This document shows, in pieces, positions 32,740 to 43,015 of a DNA stretch of 64,000 nt. The notes beneath the pieces were generated by a model. The model made no database searches. It was not told where the DNA came from and was given only the letters and a program-made list of their open reading frames with translations. Positions within the stretch are counted from its first letter, which is position 1; every line of letters begins with the position of its first letter. The position numbers were made by a program, and so were the translations under genes. The DNA comes from G963667425 sp963667425 [NCBI: bacterium] (GTDB lineage: Bacteria > UBP6 > UBA1177): assembly GCA_963667425.1 (NCBI GenBank), contig OY763407.1, forward strand, positions 2,790,001 to 2,854,000. Reading direction: 5' to 3'.

Positions 32740-34485
32740 ATGGATGATAGGCAGCTGTCGGGAATGTTGATAAAAAGAGGTGCTATATCTCTTCCTGAAC
32801 TCAAAGAATTAGAGGAATTAGCTACTGAAAAAGGTCAGACCCTCAAAGATGTCCTTTTTAACGAAAATAAAATTTCCGAAGATGAACTTGTAACAATGCT
32901 CAGTGAGCATTACAAAGTTCCCGTTATGGATATCGGTGATCTTGAGCTGGATAAGGATATTGCCGGGGTTATTTCACGTCAGGTTGCTGAAAGGTATTGT
33001 GTAATACCTGTTTCCAGAATTGGAAGCACACTTACTATTGCCATGAGTGATCCTTCCAACATGAATGCTATTGATGATATAAGATTTCTTACAGATTATA
33101 ATGTTGAAGTTATTGTAGCTACAGAAACAGATATCAGAGAAGCTATTGATAAATATTATGATGAAGCTGAAAAAGATGAGCCTGTAAGCAAAAAGCGTGA
33201 TTTCAAGCTTGATATGGAAGCTCTTATTGCTGATGCTGATACTGTTGAAATTGCAGAAACTGAAGATTTGGCTCCTACACTGGAAGAATCTCTTACAGAG
33301 TCGGCTGAAGCTCCTGTCGTTAAACTTGTAAATATGATTCTGCTTGATGCAATTCGTAAAAAAGCATCTGATATTCATGTTGAGCCATATGAAAAAAGTT
33401 TTAGAGTAAGACTTCGAATTGATGGTACTCTTTATGATACCATACATCCTCCTATACACATGAAGGATTATCTTGTTGCAAGATTTAAAGTTATGGCAAA
33501 TCTCGACATAGCTGAAAAAAGAGTCCCTCAGGATGGACGTATCAAAATTAAGCTTGGAAAAGGCGAGGAGATGGATTTCCGTGTGTCGGTTCTTCCTACA
33601 ATTTTTGGAGAAAAAGTTGTTCTTCGTCTTTTGGATAAATCAAACCTTCAGCTAGATATGACCAAACTTGGTTTTTTCCAGGAACAGCTTGAAGTTTTTA
33701 AGGAAGCTATACATAAACCATATGGAATGGTGCTTGTTACAGGTCCTACAGGTTCCGGTAAAACTACAACACTTTATTCCGCTCTTTCCGAACTTAATGA
33801 AGTTGGAACAAATATTTCTACAGCAGAAGATCCAGTCGAATTTAACCTTGAAGGTATAAATCAGGTTCCCATCAGAGATGCTGTAGGTCTTACATTCGCA
33901 GCTTCTCTGAGAAGTTTTCTCAGGCAGGATCCTGATATTATCATGGTAGGTGAAATCAGAGACTTCGAAACAGGCGAGATTGCTGTTAAGGCTGCTCTTA
34001 CCGGTCATATGGTTTTGAGTACACTTCATACGAATGATGCTCCTGCTACAATTACAAGGCTTCTTAACATGGGTATTGAAAGTTTTCTTGTTACAGCATC
34101 TCTTAACTGCATTGTTGCACAGAGACTTGGAAGAAAATTATGCCCTGAATGCAAAAAAGAAACTTCAATGACAAAAGAACAGCTGCTGGAGCTTGGTGCT
34201 ACAGAAGACATGCTTGAAAATGGGTATACAATTTATGAAAAGAATTATGACGGCTGTGATTACTGTTCCGGACGAGGATATAAAGGTCGAATAGCTTTCT
34301 ATGAAGTTTTAAAAATGACTGATGTGGTAAAGGAAGCAGTATTAAATGGTGCAAGTGCTATAGAGCTTAAGCAGGTTGCTATGGAAGACGGTATGCTTAC
34401 AATGAGGCAGAGTGCTGTAAAAGTTATGCTTGAAGGAACTACAGATTTGGCGGAAGTTGTAAGGAATACCGCCCCTGATAAATAG
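32740..34485 (+). CDS. pilB: type IV pilus assembly ATPase PilB
   Basis: A 581-aa GspE/PilB motor that extends pili. Residues about 1-150 form the MshEN-type N-terminus (LSEHYKVPVMDIGDLELDKD). The ATPase core has GPTGSGKTTT (Walker A), the Asp-box AEDPVEFNLEGI, LRSFLRQDPDIIMVGEIRD (Walker B) and the His-box LSTLHTNDAPATITRL. CPECKK and CDYCSGRGYKGR supply the zinc cysteines typical of PilB/GspE. First of five closely spaced genes. Confidence 0.95.
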   Translation: MDDRQLSGMLIKRGAISLPELKELEELATEKGQTLKDVLFNENKISEDELVTMLSEHYKVPVMDIGDLELDKDIAGVISRQVAERYCVIPVSRIGSTLTIAMSDPSNMNAIDDIRFLTDYNVEVIVATETDIREAIDKYYDEAEKDEPVSKKRDFKLDMEALIADADTVEIAETEDLAPTLEESLTESAEAPVVKLVNMILLDAIRKKASDIHVEPYEKSFRVRLRIDGTLYDTIHPPIHMKDYLVARFKVMANLDIAEKRVPQDGRIKIKLGKGEEMDFRVSVLPTIFGEKVVLRLLDKSNLQLDMTKLGFFQEQLEVFKEAIHKPYGMVLVTGPTGSGKTTTLYSALSELNEVGTNISTAEDPVEFNLEGINQVPIRDAVGLTFAASLRSFLRQDPDIIMVGEIRDFETGEIAVKAALTGHMVLSTLHTNDAPATITRLLNMGIESFLVTASLNCIVAQRLGRKLCPECKKETSMTKEQLLELGATEDMLENGYTIYEKNYDGCDYCSGRGYKGRIAFYEVLKMTDVVKEAVLNGASAIELKQVAMEDGMLTMRQSAVKVMLEGTTDLAEVVRNTAPDK

Positions 34486-34496
34486 GAGATGTTGAT

Positions 34497-35582
34497 ATGG
34501 TTGATAGTGCAACAGTTAACTTACAGGATTTACTAACTCTTCTTATAGAGCAGAATGCGTCCGACCTTCATATTACGTCAGGAGCTCCACCTCAGCTCAG
34601 AATAGATGGTGATTTACATCCTGTTAATTTACCGCCTCTTTCGCCTGTCGATACAAAAAGGCTTGCCTACAGTATAATGACTGAAAAGCAGAAAAAAACA
34701 TTTGAGGAGAAAAATGAGCTTGATTTAAGTTTCGGTGTTAAAAATCTGTCAAGATTCAGAGCAAATGTTTTTGTACAGAGGGGTGCTGTAGCTGTCGCCA
34801 TCAGAGTAATTCCCTATAAAATACTTTCTTTCGAAAAACTTGGTCTTCCACCAGTTGTAGAAAAACTGGCCAATAAACATCGAGGACTTATTCTTGTTAC
34901 AGGACCTACCGGCAGTGGAAAATCAACAACACTGGCTTCAATTCTTGACTACATAAACAGAAATAGAAAAGGACACATAATAACAGTAGAAGATCCTATA
35001 GAATATATTCATATGCATAGGAACTGTATCGTAAATCAGAGAGAAGTTGGTGCAGATACATATTCTTTTGCCAATGCTCTTAAATATATATTGAGACAGG
35101 ACCCGGATGTTGTTCTTGTTGGTGAAATCAGAGATCTGGAAACTATGGAGACAGCTCTTACCATTTCCGAAACAGGTCACCTTTGTCTTGCAACACTCCA
35201 TACAAACAGTGCAATAGAAACAATAAACAGAATTATAGATATGTTCCCTGTGAATCAGCAGGGACAAGTCAGAGTGCAGCTTAGCTTTGTTTTGGAAGGA
35301 ATAGTCTCTCAGCAGCTTATTCCAAAAATTCATGGAGGTAGGGTGATTTCAACTGAAATACTTATACCTAATGCTGCTGTAAGAAATCTTATAAGAGAGA
35401 GAAAGCTTTCACAGATATATTCATTAATGCAGTCAGGTCAGAAAACACATGGTATGCAGACAATGAATCAGGATCTGGTAAGGCTTATTGCTACAGATCA
35501 GATAGCTTTCGCGGAAGCAGAGCAGAGAGTAACCAATCTTGATGAATTCTCTTCTCTTTTGGCGCAAACTTCAAAGTATTGA
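34497..35582 (+). CDS. pilT: type IV pilus retraction ATPase PilT
   Basis: A 361-aa PilT that powers pilus retraction and twitching. NASDLHITSGAPPQLRIDG marks the N-terminal domain. GPTGSGKSTT (Walker A), EDPIEYIH, REVGADTYSF, LRQDPDVVLVGEIRD (Walker B), the HTNSAIETINRIID box and the C-terminal AIRNLIRE-type motif (here AVRNLIRE) follow. The zinc cysteines of PilB are absent, as expected. It lies 11 bases after pilB. Confidence 0.96.
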   Translation: MVDSATVNLQDLLTLLIEQNASDLHITSGAPPQLRIDGDLHPVNLPPLSPVDTKRLAYSIMTEKQKKTFEEKNELDLSFGVKNLSRFRANVFVQRGAVAVAIRVIPYKILSFEKLGLPPVVEKLANKHRGLILVTGPTGSGKSTTLASILDYINRNRKGHIITVEDPIEYIHMHRNCIVNQREVGADTYSFANALKYILRQDPDVVLVGEIRDLETMETALTISETGHLCLATLHTNSAIETINRIIDMFPVNQQGQVRVQLSFVLEGIVSQQLIPKIHGGRVISTEILIPNAAVRNLIRERKLSQIYSLMQSGQKTHGMQTMNQDLVRLIATDQIAFAEAEQRVTNLDEFSSLLAQTSKY

Positions 35583-35594
35583 AAGGAGAGTTGA

Positions 35595-36791
35595 ATGCCT
35601 GTTTATAAGTATAATGGTGTTAATAAAAAAGGTGAAAATGTAAAAGGAATTATTGATGCTGACAATGAAAAGGATGCTCAGAATTCTCTTTTAAGTCAAG
35701 GTGTTAAGCTTCAGTCAATAAAAAGGGATTGGACTCAGATAGAAATAGGCGGAGGAAGCGTTCCAGCCAAAGAAGTAATGGTATTTACAAGAATGTTTTC
35801 CACAATGATTGATGCCGGTCTTTCCATTATTCAGGCTTTGGACATTCTCTCTCAGCAGGGGACATGTAAACCTTTTCAGAGAATTTTAAGAAAAGTTAAG
35901 AATTCTGTTCAGGAAGGTAAAAGTCTTTCAGAATCTTTAAAAGGCTATAGTCATGTATTTGATGATCTTTATATAAACCTTGTTGCAGCAGGCGAAGTAG
36001 GTGGTATTCTGGATACTATTCTTGAAAAACTTGCTGTTGCAAAAGAAAAAAGTATGGCTCTTGAAAAGAAAGTCAAATCTGCAATGACTTACCCAATAAC
36101 AATTCTTGTAATCACTATTGTTGTTGTTATCATTTTGATGGTAAAAGTTGTTCCGGCGTTTTCAGGTATGTTTATGCAGAGTGGTAAGGCATTGCCTGGT
36201 CTGACTCAGCTTGTTGTTGATATAAGTGATTTTTTTCAGGATCATATAATTATTATTGTAATAGCCATTATCGGTTTTGTTATAGGGCTTAAGATGCTTC
36301 TTAAACTGCCTAAAGTGCGTTATGCCATGGATAAAATGGCTTTACAACTTCCGATAATTGGTGAAACTGTAAGAAAAATTGCTGTTGCAAGATTTACTTC
36401 AACGATGGCAACTCTTATTGCTTCAGGTGTTCCTCTTGTTGAGGCTCTTGAAGTTGTTTCAAAAACAGCTGGAAATAAAATTATAGAAAATGGTATAGTT
36501 TATGTTAGAGAAAGAGTTATGGAAGGTCAGGATATGACAACACCTCTTACAGAAACTGGAATATTCCCTGGTCTAGTAGTTCAGATGGTTGGTGTTGGAG
36601 AAGCAACAGGTGCAATGGATATTATGCTTTCAAAAATTGCCGATTTTTATGATGAGGAAGTTAACGCCGCTGTAAGCGCTCTTACCTCGATGCTTGAACC
36701 TCTTATGATGGTTGTAATAGGCGGTATAGTTGGTACGATTCTTATTGCTATGTATATGCCTATTTTCTCTATGGGAAAAGCGTTGGAATAA
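35595..36791 (+). CDS. pilC: type IV pilus inner membrane platform PilC
   Basis: A 398-aa GspF/PilC platform protein. Two T2SSF repeats with FTRMFSTMIDAGLSIIQAL (near residue 66) and FTSTMATLIASGVPLVEAL (near 270), and three membrane segments at about 170-195, 215-235 and 365-390. It couples the PilB and PilT motors to pilin assembly. AAGGAG precedes the start. Confidence 0.95.
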   Translation: MPVYKYNGVNKKGENVKGIIDADNEKDAQNSLLSQGVKLQSIKRDWTQIEIGGGSVPAKEVMVFTRMFSTMIDAGLSIIQALDILSQQGTCKPFQRILRKVKNSVQEGKSLSESLKGYSHVFDDLYINLVAAGEVGGILDTILEKLAVAKEKSMALEKKVKSAMTYPITILVITIVVVIILMVKVVPAFSGMFMQSGKALPGLTQLVVDISDFFQDHIIIIVIAIIGFVIGLKMLLKLPKVRYAMDKMALQLPIIGETVRKIAVARFTSTMATLIASGVPLVEALEVVSKTAGNKIIENGIVYVRERVMEGQDMTTPLTETGIFPGLVVQMVGVGEATGAMDIMLSKIADFYDEEVNAAVSALTSMLEPLMMVVIGGIVGTILIAMYMPIFSMGKALE

Positions 36792-36794
36792 ACA

Positions 36795-38357
36795 ATGTCT
36801 CTCAAAGAAGAAAAAATATCTGAAAGGCTCTTTTCGTTTCTGCTTATAAGGTTTTTTCTTCTTTTTGCTCTTTTTGCGGCTTTTTACCTTTTCCCGATAG
36901 TATTGGGAGTTGTAAAAAGATCTGATGTAATTACCGACATTTTTTTTATATTTTTTCTCTCGTTTCTTGTATTTAATCTTTTTTCTGTTTTTTATTATAA
37001 AAAGATAAACAAAGTAAGAATTACCAGATTTGCTTTTCTTCAATTTATTGTAGATGTTTTTTTCTGGGTTATTATTTCTTATCTTACAGGAGGCCTTAAA
37101 TCTCCCTACCTTTATGTAATAGTTATAAATATTTTATATTCAGGCATAATTCTTGGTGAAAAAGGAGCTCTTACCAATGCTGTTATAAGTTTTTTTTCTC
37201 TCATAGGGCTCGGCGTTGTACTTAAGCTGGAAATATTTCCTGATCTCTCTTTTCTTTTATTTGAAAGTTCAAATATTGAATGGAGAGATTTTTTACTAAG
37301 AACATCGCTTTTCTTGCTGTTTTTCGCCGTTTCAGGAATTATTTCAGGTAAAATTGCGGAAAATTTTTCTGATTACAATCAGGAAATTGAAGATCAGAAA
37401 ATAATTGAAAGTAAAATAAAAAGAAACTTTTTAAATATCTTATCTGTGATACCTGAAGGGGTTATGCTTGTTGACGAAAACAGCACCTTATATCTTAATA
37501 AGTATGCTCAGAATTATAAGAGATATGTTACAGGACTCCGTTATATAGTAATTAATAGAGAAAATTTTGATGACTGGATAGAAATCAGAGTAAAAGATAA
37601 GATATTTTCATGTTCAAAAAAGAATTATTATAATGGACAGCTTATTGTGCTTTTTTCTGATATTACAGATAAAAAGAGTGCGGAAGAAGATTCAAAAAGA
37701 ATTGAAAAACTTGCTGCAATAGGTAATTTGACTGCCCTTATTGCTCATGAAATAAAAAATCCGTTAGCGTCCTTAATAGGTTCTACAGAACTACTTTTTG
37801 CAGGCTATGAAGCTGTTGATGAAGATACTGAAAGGCTTGTTGAAATAGTAAGGCGTGAAGGAGAGAGGATAAAAAGACTACTTGAAGATCTTTTCAGCTA
37901 CAGTCAGGATAGAAGTTTTACCTATAAGGAAACAGATATATTTGAGCTTGTCAGTGAAATAGTGAAAGTTGCAAAAGCTGGTTATCCTTTAGCTCAGATA
38001 AGTGCTATAGGAGAACACTTCGGAATAGATGTCGACAGAGACAGAATTAAAGAAACTTTGTGGAATCTGCTTCTTAATGCTCTGGAAGCTACCGACAAAG
38101 AAGGTGTTATTGTATTTTCTGTTATAGATTGCGGGGAAAAAGCTGAAATCAGAATAAAAGACAATGGTCCTGGAATTTCTTCAGATGTTCAGGACAAAAT
38201 CTTTGAACCGCTTTTTTCGACTAAAGAACGGGGGAGTGGCTTCGGACTTTCAATAGCACATAGAAACATCTTAAAACATGGAGGTTCCATTAATTTTACA
38301 ACTTCTGAAGATGGAACAGAGTTCGTTATAGAGCTTCCGTTTAAAAGAGAGGAATAA
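36795..38357 (+). CDS. pilS: sensor histidine kinase PilS
   Basis: A 520-aa membrane kinase. About six hydrophobic segments fill residues 15-185, then a PAS-like region (EGVMLVDENSTLYLN), a HisKA domain with phosphoacceptor IAHEIKNPLASLIGS, and an HATPase domain with N-box LWNLLLNALEAT, DNGPGI and GSGFGLSIAH. It is expected to sense pilin levels in the membrane and phosphorylate PilR. It starts three bases after pilC. Confidence 0.9.
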   Translation: MSLKEEKISERLFSFLLIRFFLLFALFAAFYLFPIVLGVVKRSDVITDIFFIFFLSFLVFNLFSVFYYKKINKVRITRFAFLQFIVDVFFWVIISYLTGGLKSPYLYVIVINILYSGIILGEKGALTNAVISFFSLIGLGVVLKLEIFPDLSFLLFESSNIEWRDFLLRTSLFLLFFAVSGIISGKIAENFSDYNQEIEDQKIIESKIKRNFLNILSVIPEGVMLVDENSTLYLNKYAQNYKRYVTGLRYIVINRENFDDWIEIRVKDKIFSCSKKNYYNGQLIVLFSDITDKKSAEEDSKRIEKLAAIGNLTALIAHEIKNPLASLIGSTELLFAGYEAVDEDTERLVEIVRREGERIKRLLEDLFSYSQDRSFTYKETDIFELVSEIVKVAKAGYPLAQISAIGEHFGIDVDRDRIKETLWNLLLNALEATDKEGVIVFSVIDCGEKAEIRIKDNGPGISSDVQDKIFEPLFSTKERGSGFGLSIAHRNILKHGGSINFTTSEDGTEFVIELPFKREE

Positions 38358-38359
38358 AT

Positions 38360-39742
38360 TTGGAAAAAATCAAAATTCTTGTAGTTGACGATGAACTAAG
38401 TATGAGACAGTTTTTAAAAATACTCCTAAAAAAAGAGGGGTATGAGGTAGAAACTGCTGTTAACGGAGAAGATGCTGTAATAAAAGCTAAAACAGATTTT
38501 TTTCCTGTTATTCTTATGGATTACAATATGCCTGGAGCTATAGATGGAATAGAACTCCTTCAGGAATTTCTTTATATTTCGAAAGAACATAAAGTTATAA
38601 TAATAACAGCCTATTCAAGCACTGATCAGGCTATAAAAGCTATTGAGCTTGGTGCCTTTGATTATGTAAGTAAACCATTCAATGTTGTTGCAATAAGAGA
38701 GCTTGTTGCAAAAGCATTAAAAGACTATAAACCTCAAGCTGCTGCCAGTGATATTTATGTTAAATCTTACTCAACTGAAAGCATTGATTCCAAAAGTAAT
38801 TCAATGATAGAAATTGAAAGCTTTGCTGAAAGGATTGCGCCTACAGATTCTACAGTTCTTATTACAGGTGAAAGTGGTGTCGGTAAAGAAGTTCTGGCCA
38901 GTAAAATTCATCAGTTAAGTAACAGAAAAAATGGACCATGGTTCCCTATAAACTGCGGAGCAATCCCTGAAAATTTACAGGAAAGTATGTTTTTCGGTTA
39001 TAAAAAAGGCGCATTTACAGGGGCGGATCAGGACAGACCCGGATATTTTGAAGTCGCTTCAGGAGGAACACTCTTTCTTGATGAAATAGGTGAGCTTGGT
39101 GAGAATATGCAAGTCAAATTATTAAGAGTTCTTCAGGAAAGAAAGTTTATTCCGGTTGGCGATACTATCTTGAAAAATGCAGATGTTCGTATAATAGCTG
39201 CCACCAATAGTGATCTTAGAAAAATGATAAAGGAAGGTCGTTTCAGGGAAGATCTTTTTTTCAGATTAAATGTCTTTGAACTTAATATTCCGCCACTTAG
39301 GGACAGACGTGAAGATATTCTGCCGCTTGCAAAACTTTTTCTAGAAAACTTTTCTAAATCTTATGATAAGCCTCTTAAATTAAGTAGTGATGCTGAACAT
39401 TTTCTTTTGAATTACACTTTTAAAGGAAATGTCAGAGAGCTCAGAAACATGCTTGAAAGAGGTTCTGTCCTTTCTACTGACGGGATTGTTTCTCCAGGCA
39501 TGCTTGTTCAGAAAAACAATAAATCAGCATCAGCTTTGGTTACAGAAAATGAAATATATTCAAAGCGTCCCGATTTTCCAATTGAACTTGACACAATTCT
39601 TGAAAATATTGAGAGATACTATGTAATTGAAGCTCTTGAAAAGTGTGGATGGAAAAGGGCGGAAACAGCAAAAGCTCTTGGAATAAACGAACGTTCCCTG
39701 CGGTATCGAATGCAGAAACTTGAACTTACAAAAGGTGATTAA
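38360..39742 (+). CDS. pilR: sigma-54 response regulator PilR
   Basis: A 460-aa NtrC-type activator starting at TTG directly after pilS. The receiver domain has VVDDE and the phosphoacceptor Asp in LMDYNMPG. The AAA+ domain has GESGVGKEV, the sigma-54 contact loop GAFTGA, and GGTLFLDEIGEL. A Fis-type helix-turn-helix ends the protein (RAETAKALGINERSLRYRM). The usual target is the pilA promoter; no pilA is in this window. Its stop overlaps the convergent gene's stop by the four bases shared at 39739-39742. Confidence 0.93.
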   Translation: MEKIKILVVDDELSMRQFLKILLKKEGYEVETAVNGEDAVIKAKTDFFPVILMDYNMPGAIDGIELLQEFLYISKEHKVIIITAYSSTDQAIKAIELGAFDYVSKPFNVVAIRELVAKALKDYKPQAAASDIYVKSYSTESIDSKSNSMIEIESFAERIAPTDSTVLITGESGVGKEVLASKIHQLSNRKNGPWFPINCGAIPENLQESMFFGYKKGAFTGADQDRPGYFEVASGGTLFLDEIGELGENMQVKLLRVLQERKFIPVGDTILKNADVRIIAATNSDLRKMIKEGRFREDLFFRLNVFELNIPPLRDRREDILPLAKLFLENFSKSYDKPLKLSSDAEHFLLNYTFKGNVRELRNMLERGSVLSTDGIVSPGMLVQKNNKSASALVTENEIYSKRPDFPIELDTILENIERYYVIEALEKCGWKRAETAKALGINERSLRYRMQKLELTKGD

Positions 39743-41187
39743 TTCTTACAGCCTGACATTGCTTTCTGATATTTTTCCTTTTCCTTATCCAGAGTTGCCT
39801 GATTTCTTATTTTGTTATCATCTTTCTTTTTAAGCAAAGCATCTCTTTTAGCAGTTAAATCCTGTTTTGTCTTTTCTGATTTCTGTTTTGAGGCAAGAAT
39901 AAGATTATCGTACTTGGTTTTTATTTTATCACTTTCATTATTGTAAACTGTTTCAGCCACCTCTTTTGCCTTCTCTCTCTTTTCTTTTTTTGTATTGAAC
40001 TCATTGTTTGCCTTTATTTTTTCCGACATTATTTTGTCATCCATATCAGCAATTTTATTATTGAAAGCATCAAGCTGTTTTTGCATAATGTCTCTTGGTT
40101 TTGTATATTTATCATCCAGTGATTTTTTAAAAAGAGTTTCCTTCATAAGCATTTCCTGTTTCCACTTTGTATCTCTTATGTTACGAAGAGCTTTTCTTGC
40201 AGCAATTTCTTTATCTCTTTTTTCCTGAGCTTTTTTTACCTTCATATCCACAGTTATTTTTGCTACTTTTTTATTTTTCAGAAAAGTTGTATACGCTTTT
40301 TCCTTCTCTTTTTTTTCCGTTAGCTTTTTTGCTCTAAATTGTTTTACCTGTGCATTAAGAAAAGAGTTTTCTTTTGAAAGCTGAGTATCAAGCTTTTCAT
40401 TTTCCGTTATATATTCAGCTTCAGCGGAAGGATCACCTTTTTTTGCATCATATATTTTTTGTACTTCGGCTCTTTTTTTCTCAATTTCGCTCTGCTTTTT
40501 TTCCATTTCGGCAGCTTTTTCTATCGCATACTGCTCTATCTCTTTATCAACAGCAGAAACAGCGGCTTTTACGCCTTCCTCATTCTTATCCCAAGCTTCA
40601 AGCTCCTTGTTTAGACTATCAAATTCTTTCTGATAATCCTCTGCAACTTTTGTCTGAAATTTTCTGTCTTCATCTTCATCTTTCATTCTTTGTATTTCAT
40701 TATCTGATTCGATTTTTTCCTTTTCCTTTTCATGTTTTGCAAACATTTCCTGTTTTAAAGGTTCAAAAGCTGCGAGATCTTTCTCTGTTTTTTCTTTTAA
40801 TTTCACCAAAGAAGCTCTACTGCTTTCATTATCAGTATTTGCCTTATTCATTTTTTCCTGATCAGCTTTTTCTTCATTTTCAAGCTTCATTAGAGTTGTT
40901 TCGTAAATTTTTCTTACTTTATCCAGCTCTTTGGATCTATCTGATTCATATTTATCATTAGTTTTAACAAGAGTTGAAGCTTCAGCTTTTTCAAGATTTA
41001 CAATTTGAGTATCCAGCGTTTCTATCATATTATCAAGATTTTTCTCTTCCTTATCCCAGCTTTCTTTCATTTCAGTGATCTTTTTAGTGAATTCCGATTT
41101 TACATCGGCGCAGGATTTAGCTTCAAGATTTGATGATAAAATAAAAATAAAAGTAAGTAACAGAGAGCAGTAAACATTTTTTCTCAT
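39739..41187 (-). CDS. exported coiled-coil protein, paralogue of the giant protein
   Basis: 482 aa with a signal peptide (YCSLLLTFIFILSSNLEAKSC) and then Lys/Glu-rich coiled coil to the end. Residues about 30-235 align colinearly with residues about 300-510 of the 1713-aa protein: WDKEEKNLDNMIETLDTQI against WEKDDSSLEQEIVSLESQI, and EDEDRKFQTKVAEDYQKEF against EDENRKFEADVEREYQKTF. It has cysteines near both ends (KSCADV and SGCKN) and lacks the globular and TPR ends of the larger protein. AAAGGAG precedes the start. No known function. Confidence 0.85.
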   Translation of the reverse strand: MRKNVYCSLLLTFIFILSSNLEAKSCADVKSEFTKKITEMKESWDKEEKNLDNMIETLDTQIVNLEKAEASTLVKTNDKYESDRSKELDKVRKIYETTLMKLENEEKADQEKMNKANTDNESSRASLVKLKEKTEKDLAAFEPLKQEMFAKHEKEKEKIESDNEIQRMKDEDEDRKFQTKVAEDYQKEFDSLNKELEAWDKNEEGVKAAVSAVDKEIEQYAIEKAAEMEKKQSEIEKKRAEVQKIYDAKKGDPSAEAEYITENEKLDTQLSKENSFLNAQVKQFRAKKLTEKKEKEKAYTTFLKNKKVAKITVDMKVKKAQEKRDKEIAARKALRNIRDTKWKQEMLMKETLFKKSLDDKYTKPRDIMQKQLDAFNNKIADMDDKIMSEKIKANNEFNTKKEKREKAKEVAETVYNNESDKIKTKYDNLILASKQKSEKTKQDLTAKRDALLKKKDDNKIRNQATLDKEKEKYQKAMSGCKN

Positions 41188-41329
41188 AAAAAACTCCTTT
41201 TGATAGACAAACTAATGGATTATAACAAATAGATTTAAGAAATCCAGACAAAAAAACTTGAATTGAGAAGGCTAGATAAATAGGATATGCAGGTAGCAAA
41301 CTGTTTTATAATTATAGCGGAGGTTTTTT

Positions 41330-42958
41330 ATGAGACTTGTAGCATTATTAATGTTGATATTCTTTTCAATGGCCGTTACAGCAGAAGAACCTGCATTAGT
41401 TCCTCCTAAAAAGACTACTAAAAAAGATGATTCTGAAAAAGAAGATGATTCCAAAAAGGAAGAAAAGAGCGAATATCAGGATCTCTATCAGCAGTATTTA
41501 AACAAATACAAACAGCAGAATGAGAAAAAGGAAGAGCCTGCCCCTGAAGTTAAGAAAGAAGAACCTGCTCCATCAGTTCCTGAACCCAAGAAAGAAGTGC
41601 CGGCTCTCGTAAAACCGGAGAAAAAAATAGATGCCGCACCAAAACCGTTTAAAGACATTCCTGTCGCTGCCGAAAATAAAAAGATAAATAAACAAATTCC
41701 TATTAAAAAGAAAGCGGAAAAAAGAGACTACACCTTTCATATCAAAGGTTTCGGAGCTATTACAAATGGAATGCAGTTCTTTGGCTCTGATAAGAAAAGT
41801 TCAAGTTATAAATTTACACTTGACAACGCTCTTGTTGATATGGACATGAACATTAATTCCATAGCAAAAGCCAGATTCTTATATGACTTTGCCGCACTTT
41901 ACAGTGAAGAGGTAAGCTTTGTTTCAAACAACTACAACACAGACCTTGATGCTGTAGAAGTTGATGGCGGAACAGGCAATAAAGTTGATGCTGTAAAAGA
42001 AGCAAGTATTGACTTTGACAATCTTCCATATGGAATCATTATAAAAGCAGGAAAGTTTCAGGTACCTTTCGGTATAGAAAACAGCTGTCAGGCATACGAA
42101 ATTCCTTTCTGGTTTAAATCAAGAGTTTCAGAAGTTTATCTCGGAAACGGATTTAACGACCTCGGCGCAACCCTTGGATATAAAATCGACCTTTTCCCAG
42201 GCTCAACTTTAACAGCCAGATATACAATGTTTAACGGTTCAAACAGTGTACAGCTTGACGGAGCAGATCTTTACAATGCACCGGCACACTCATTTGACAT
42301 AAGATACGAAGCAACAGGCAAACTCGAATCCACAGTTTCATTTTCTGTAATATACGGCAGCGCCTACATGCCTTTTGAATCCATAAGCGGAGGTCTCGCC
42401 GAATCCATAGCTTCAAAAGTAAAGGATGTTGACACATATGATTTAAGACACGAAGAAAAAAATCTTCTCTTCGGAGCAGGAGTTTCTCTTGACTATCATT
42501 TCAGCGATACATTTAAACTCGGTTTTGATGGAGAATTCTTCTATTCATCAAGAAGCCTTTACAATCCAGCTGTAAATTATACAAGCGGCACAACAGGATA
42601 CCTTCTTGTTGATTCCATATCACTCTACACAGACACAAACTATACTTCATACGGTTTTTATATCGCACCAAAAATGTCTTACAGCATAGTAGACCTTATG
42701 CTCAGATTCAGCATGCATAAAGCACCGACATTTATCGAAACACTTGGAGACGACAACAATCTCTACACAGGTTTTGACGCACTTGCAAACATTAACTTCG
42801 CAGACAACGCAGGACTTGCGCTCTCTTTCCGCTACTACCGTGAAAAACTCAACCATTACCTTCCTCTTGTTGATGCGGCAGATTACTCGGAAGAAACATT
42901 CAACACAACAGAAGTTTTTGCATCATTATGGTTCAGCATAGACTATTTTGCAAAATAG
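41330..42958 (+). CDS. porin-like outer membrane beta-barrel protein
   Basis: A 542-aa protein with signal peptide (ALLMLIFFSMAVTAEE). A charged, Pro/Glu/Lys-rich segment follows (residues about 25-120), including a short coiled-coil stretch (YQDLYQQYLNKYKQQNEK). Residues about 125-542 form a barrel of alternating strands. AGKFQVPFGIEN and FNDLGATLGYKID recall phosphate-selective porin O/P-like proteins. It ends in an aromatic strand (SLWFSIDYFAK), near the usual BAM signal. The linker might reach toward peptidoglycan. GGAGG precedes the start. Confidence 0.78.
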   Translation: MRLVALLMLIFFSMAVTAEEPALVPPKKTTKKDDSEKEDDSKKEEKSEYQDLYQQYLNKYKQQNEKKEEPAPEVKKEEPAPSVPEPKKEVPALVKPEKKIDAAPKPFKDIPVAAENKKINKQIPIKKKAEKRDYTFHIKGFGAITNGMQFFGSDKKSSSYKFTLDNALVDMDMNINSIAKARFLYDFAALYSEEVSFVSNNYNTDLDAVEVDGGTGNKVDAVKEASIDFDNLPYGIIIKAGKFQVPFGIENSCQAYEIPFWFKSRVSEVYLGNGFNDLGATLGYKIDLFPGSTLTARYTMFNGSNSVQLDGADLYNAPAHSFDIRYEATGKLESTVSFSVIYGSAYMPFESISGGLAESIASKVKDVDTYDLRHEEKNLLFGAGVSLDYHFSDTFKLGFDGEFFYSSRSLYNPAVNYTSGTTGYLLVDSISLYTDTNYTSYGFYIAPKMSYSIVDLMLRFSMHKAPTFIETLGDDNNLYTGFDALANINFADNAGLALSFRYYREKLNHYLPLVDAADYSEETFNTTEVFASLWFSIDYFAK

Positions 42959-43015
42959 CTTGTCTTTTTCCCATTATTCATTTAACTTAAACCAGTAAAC
43001 TTTTTATTAGAAACG

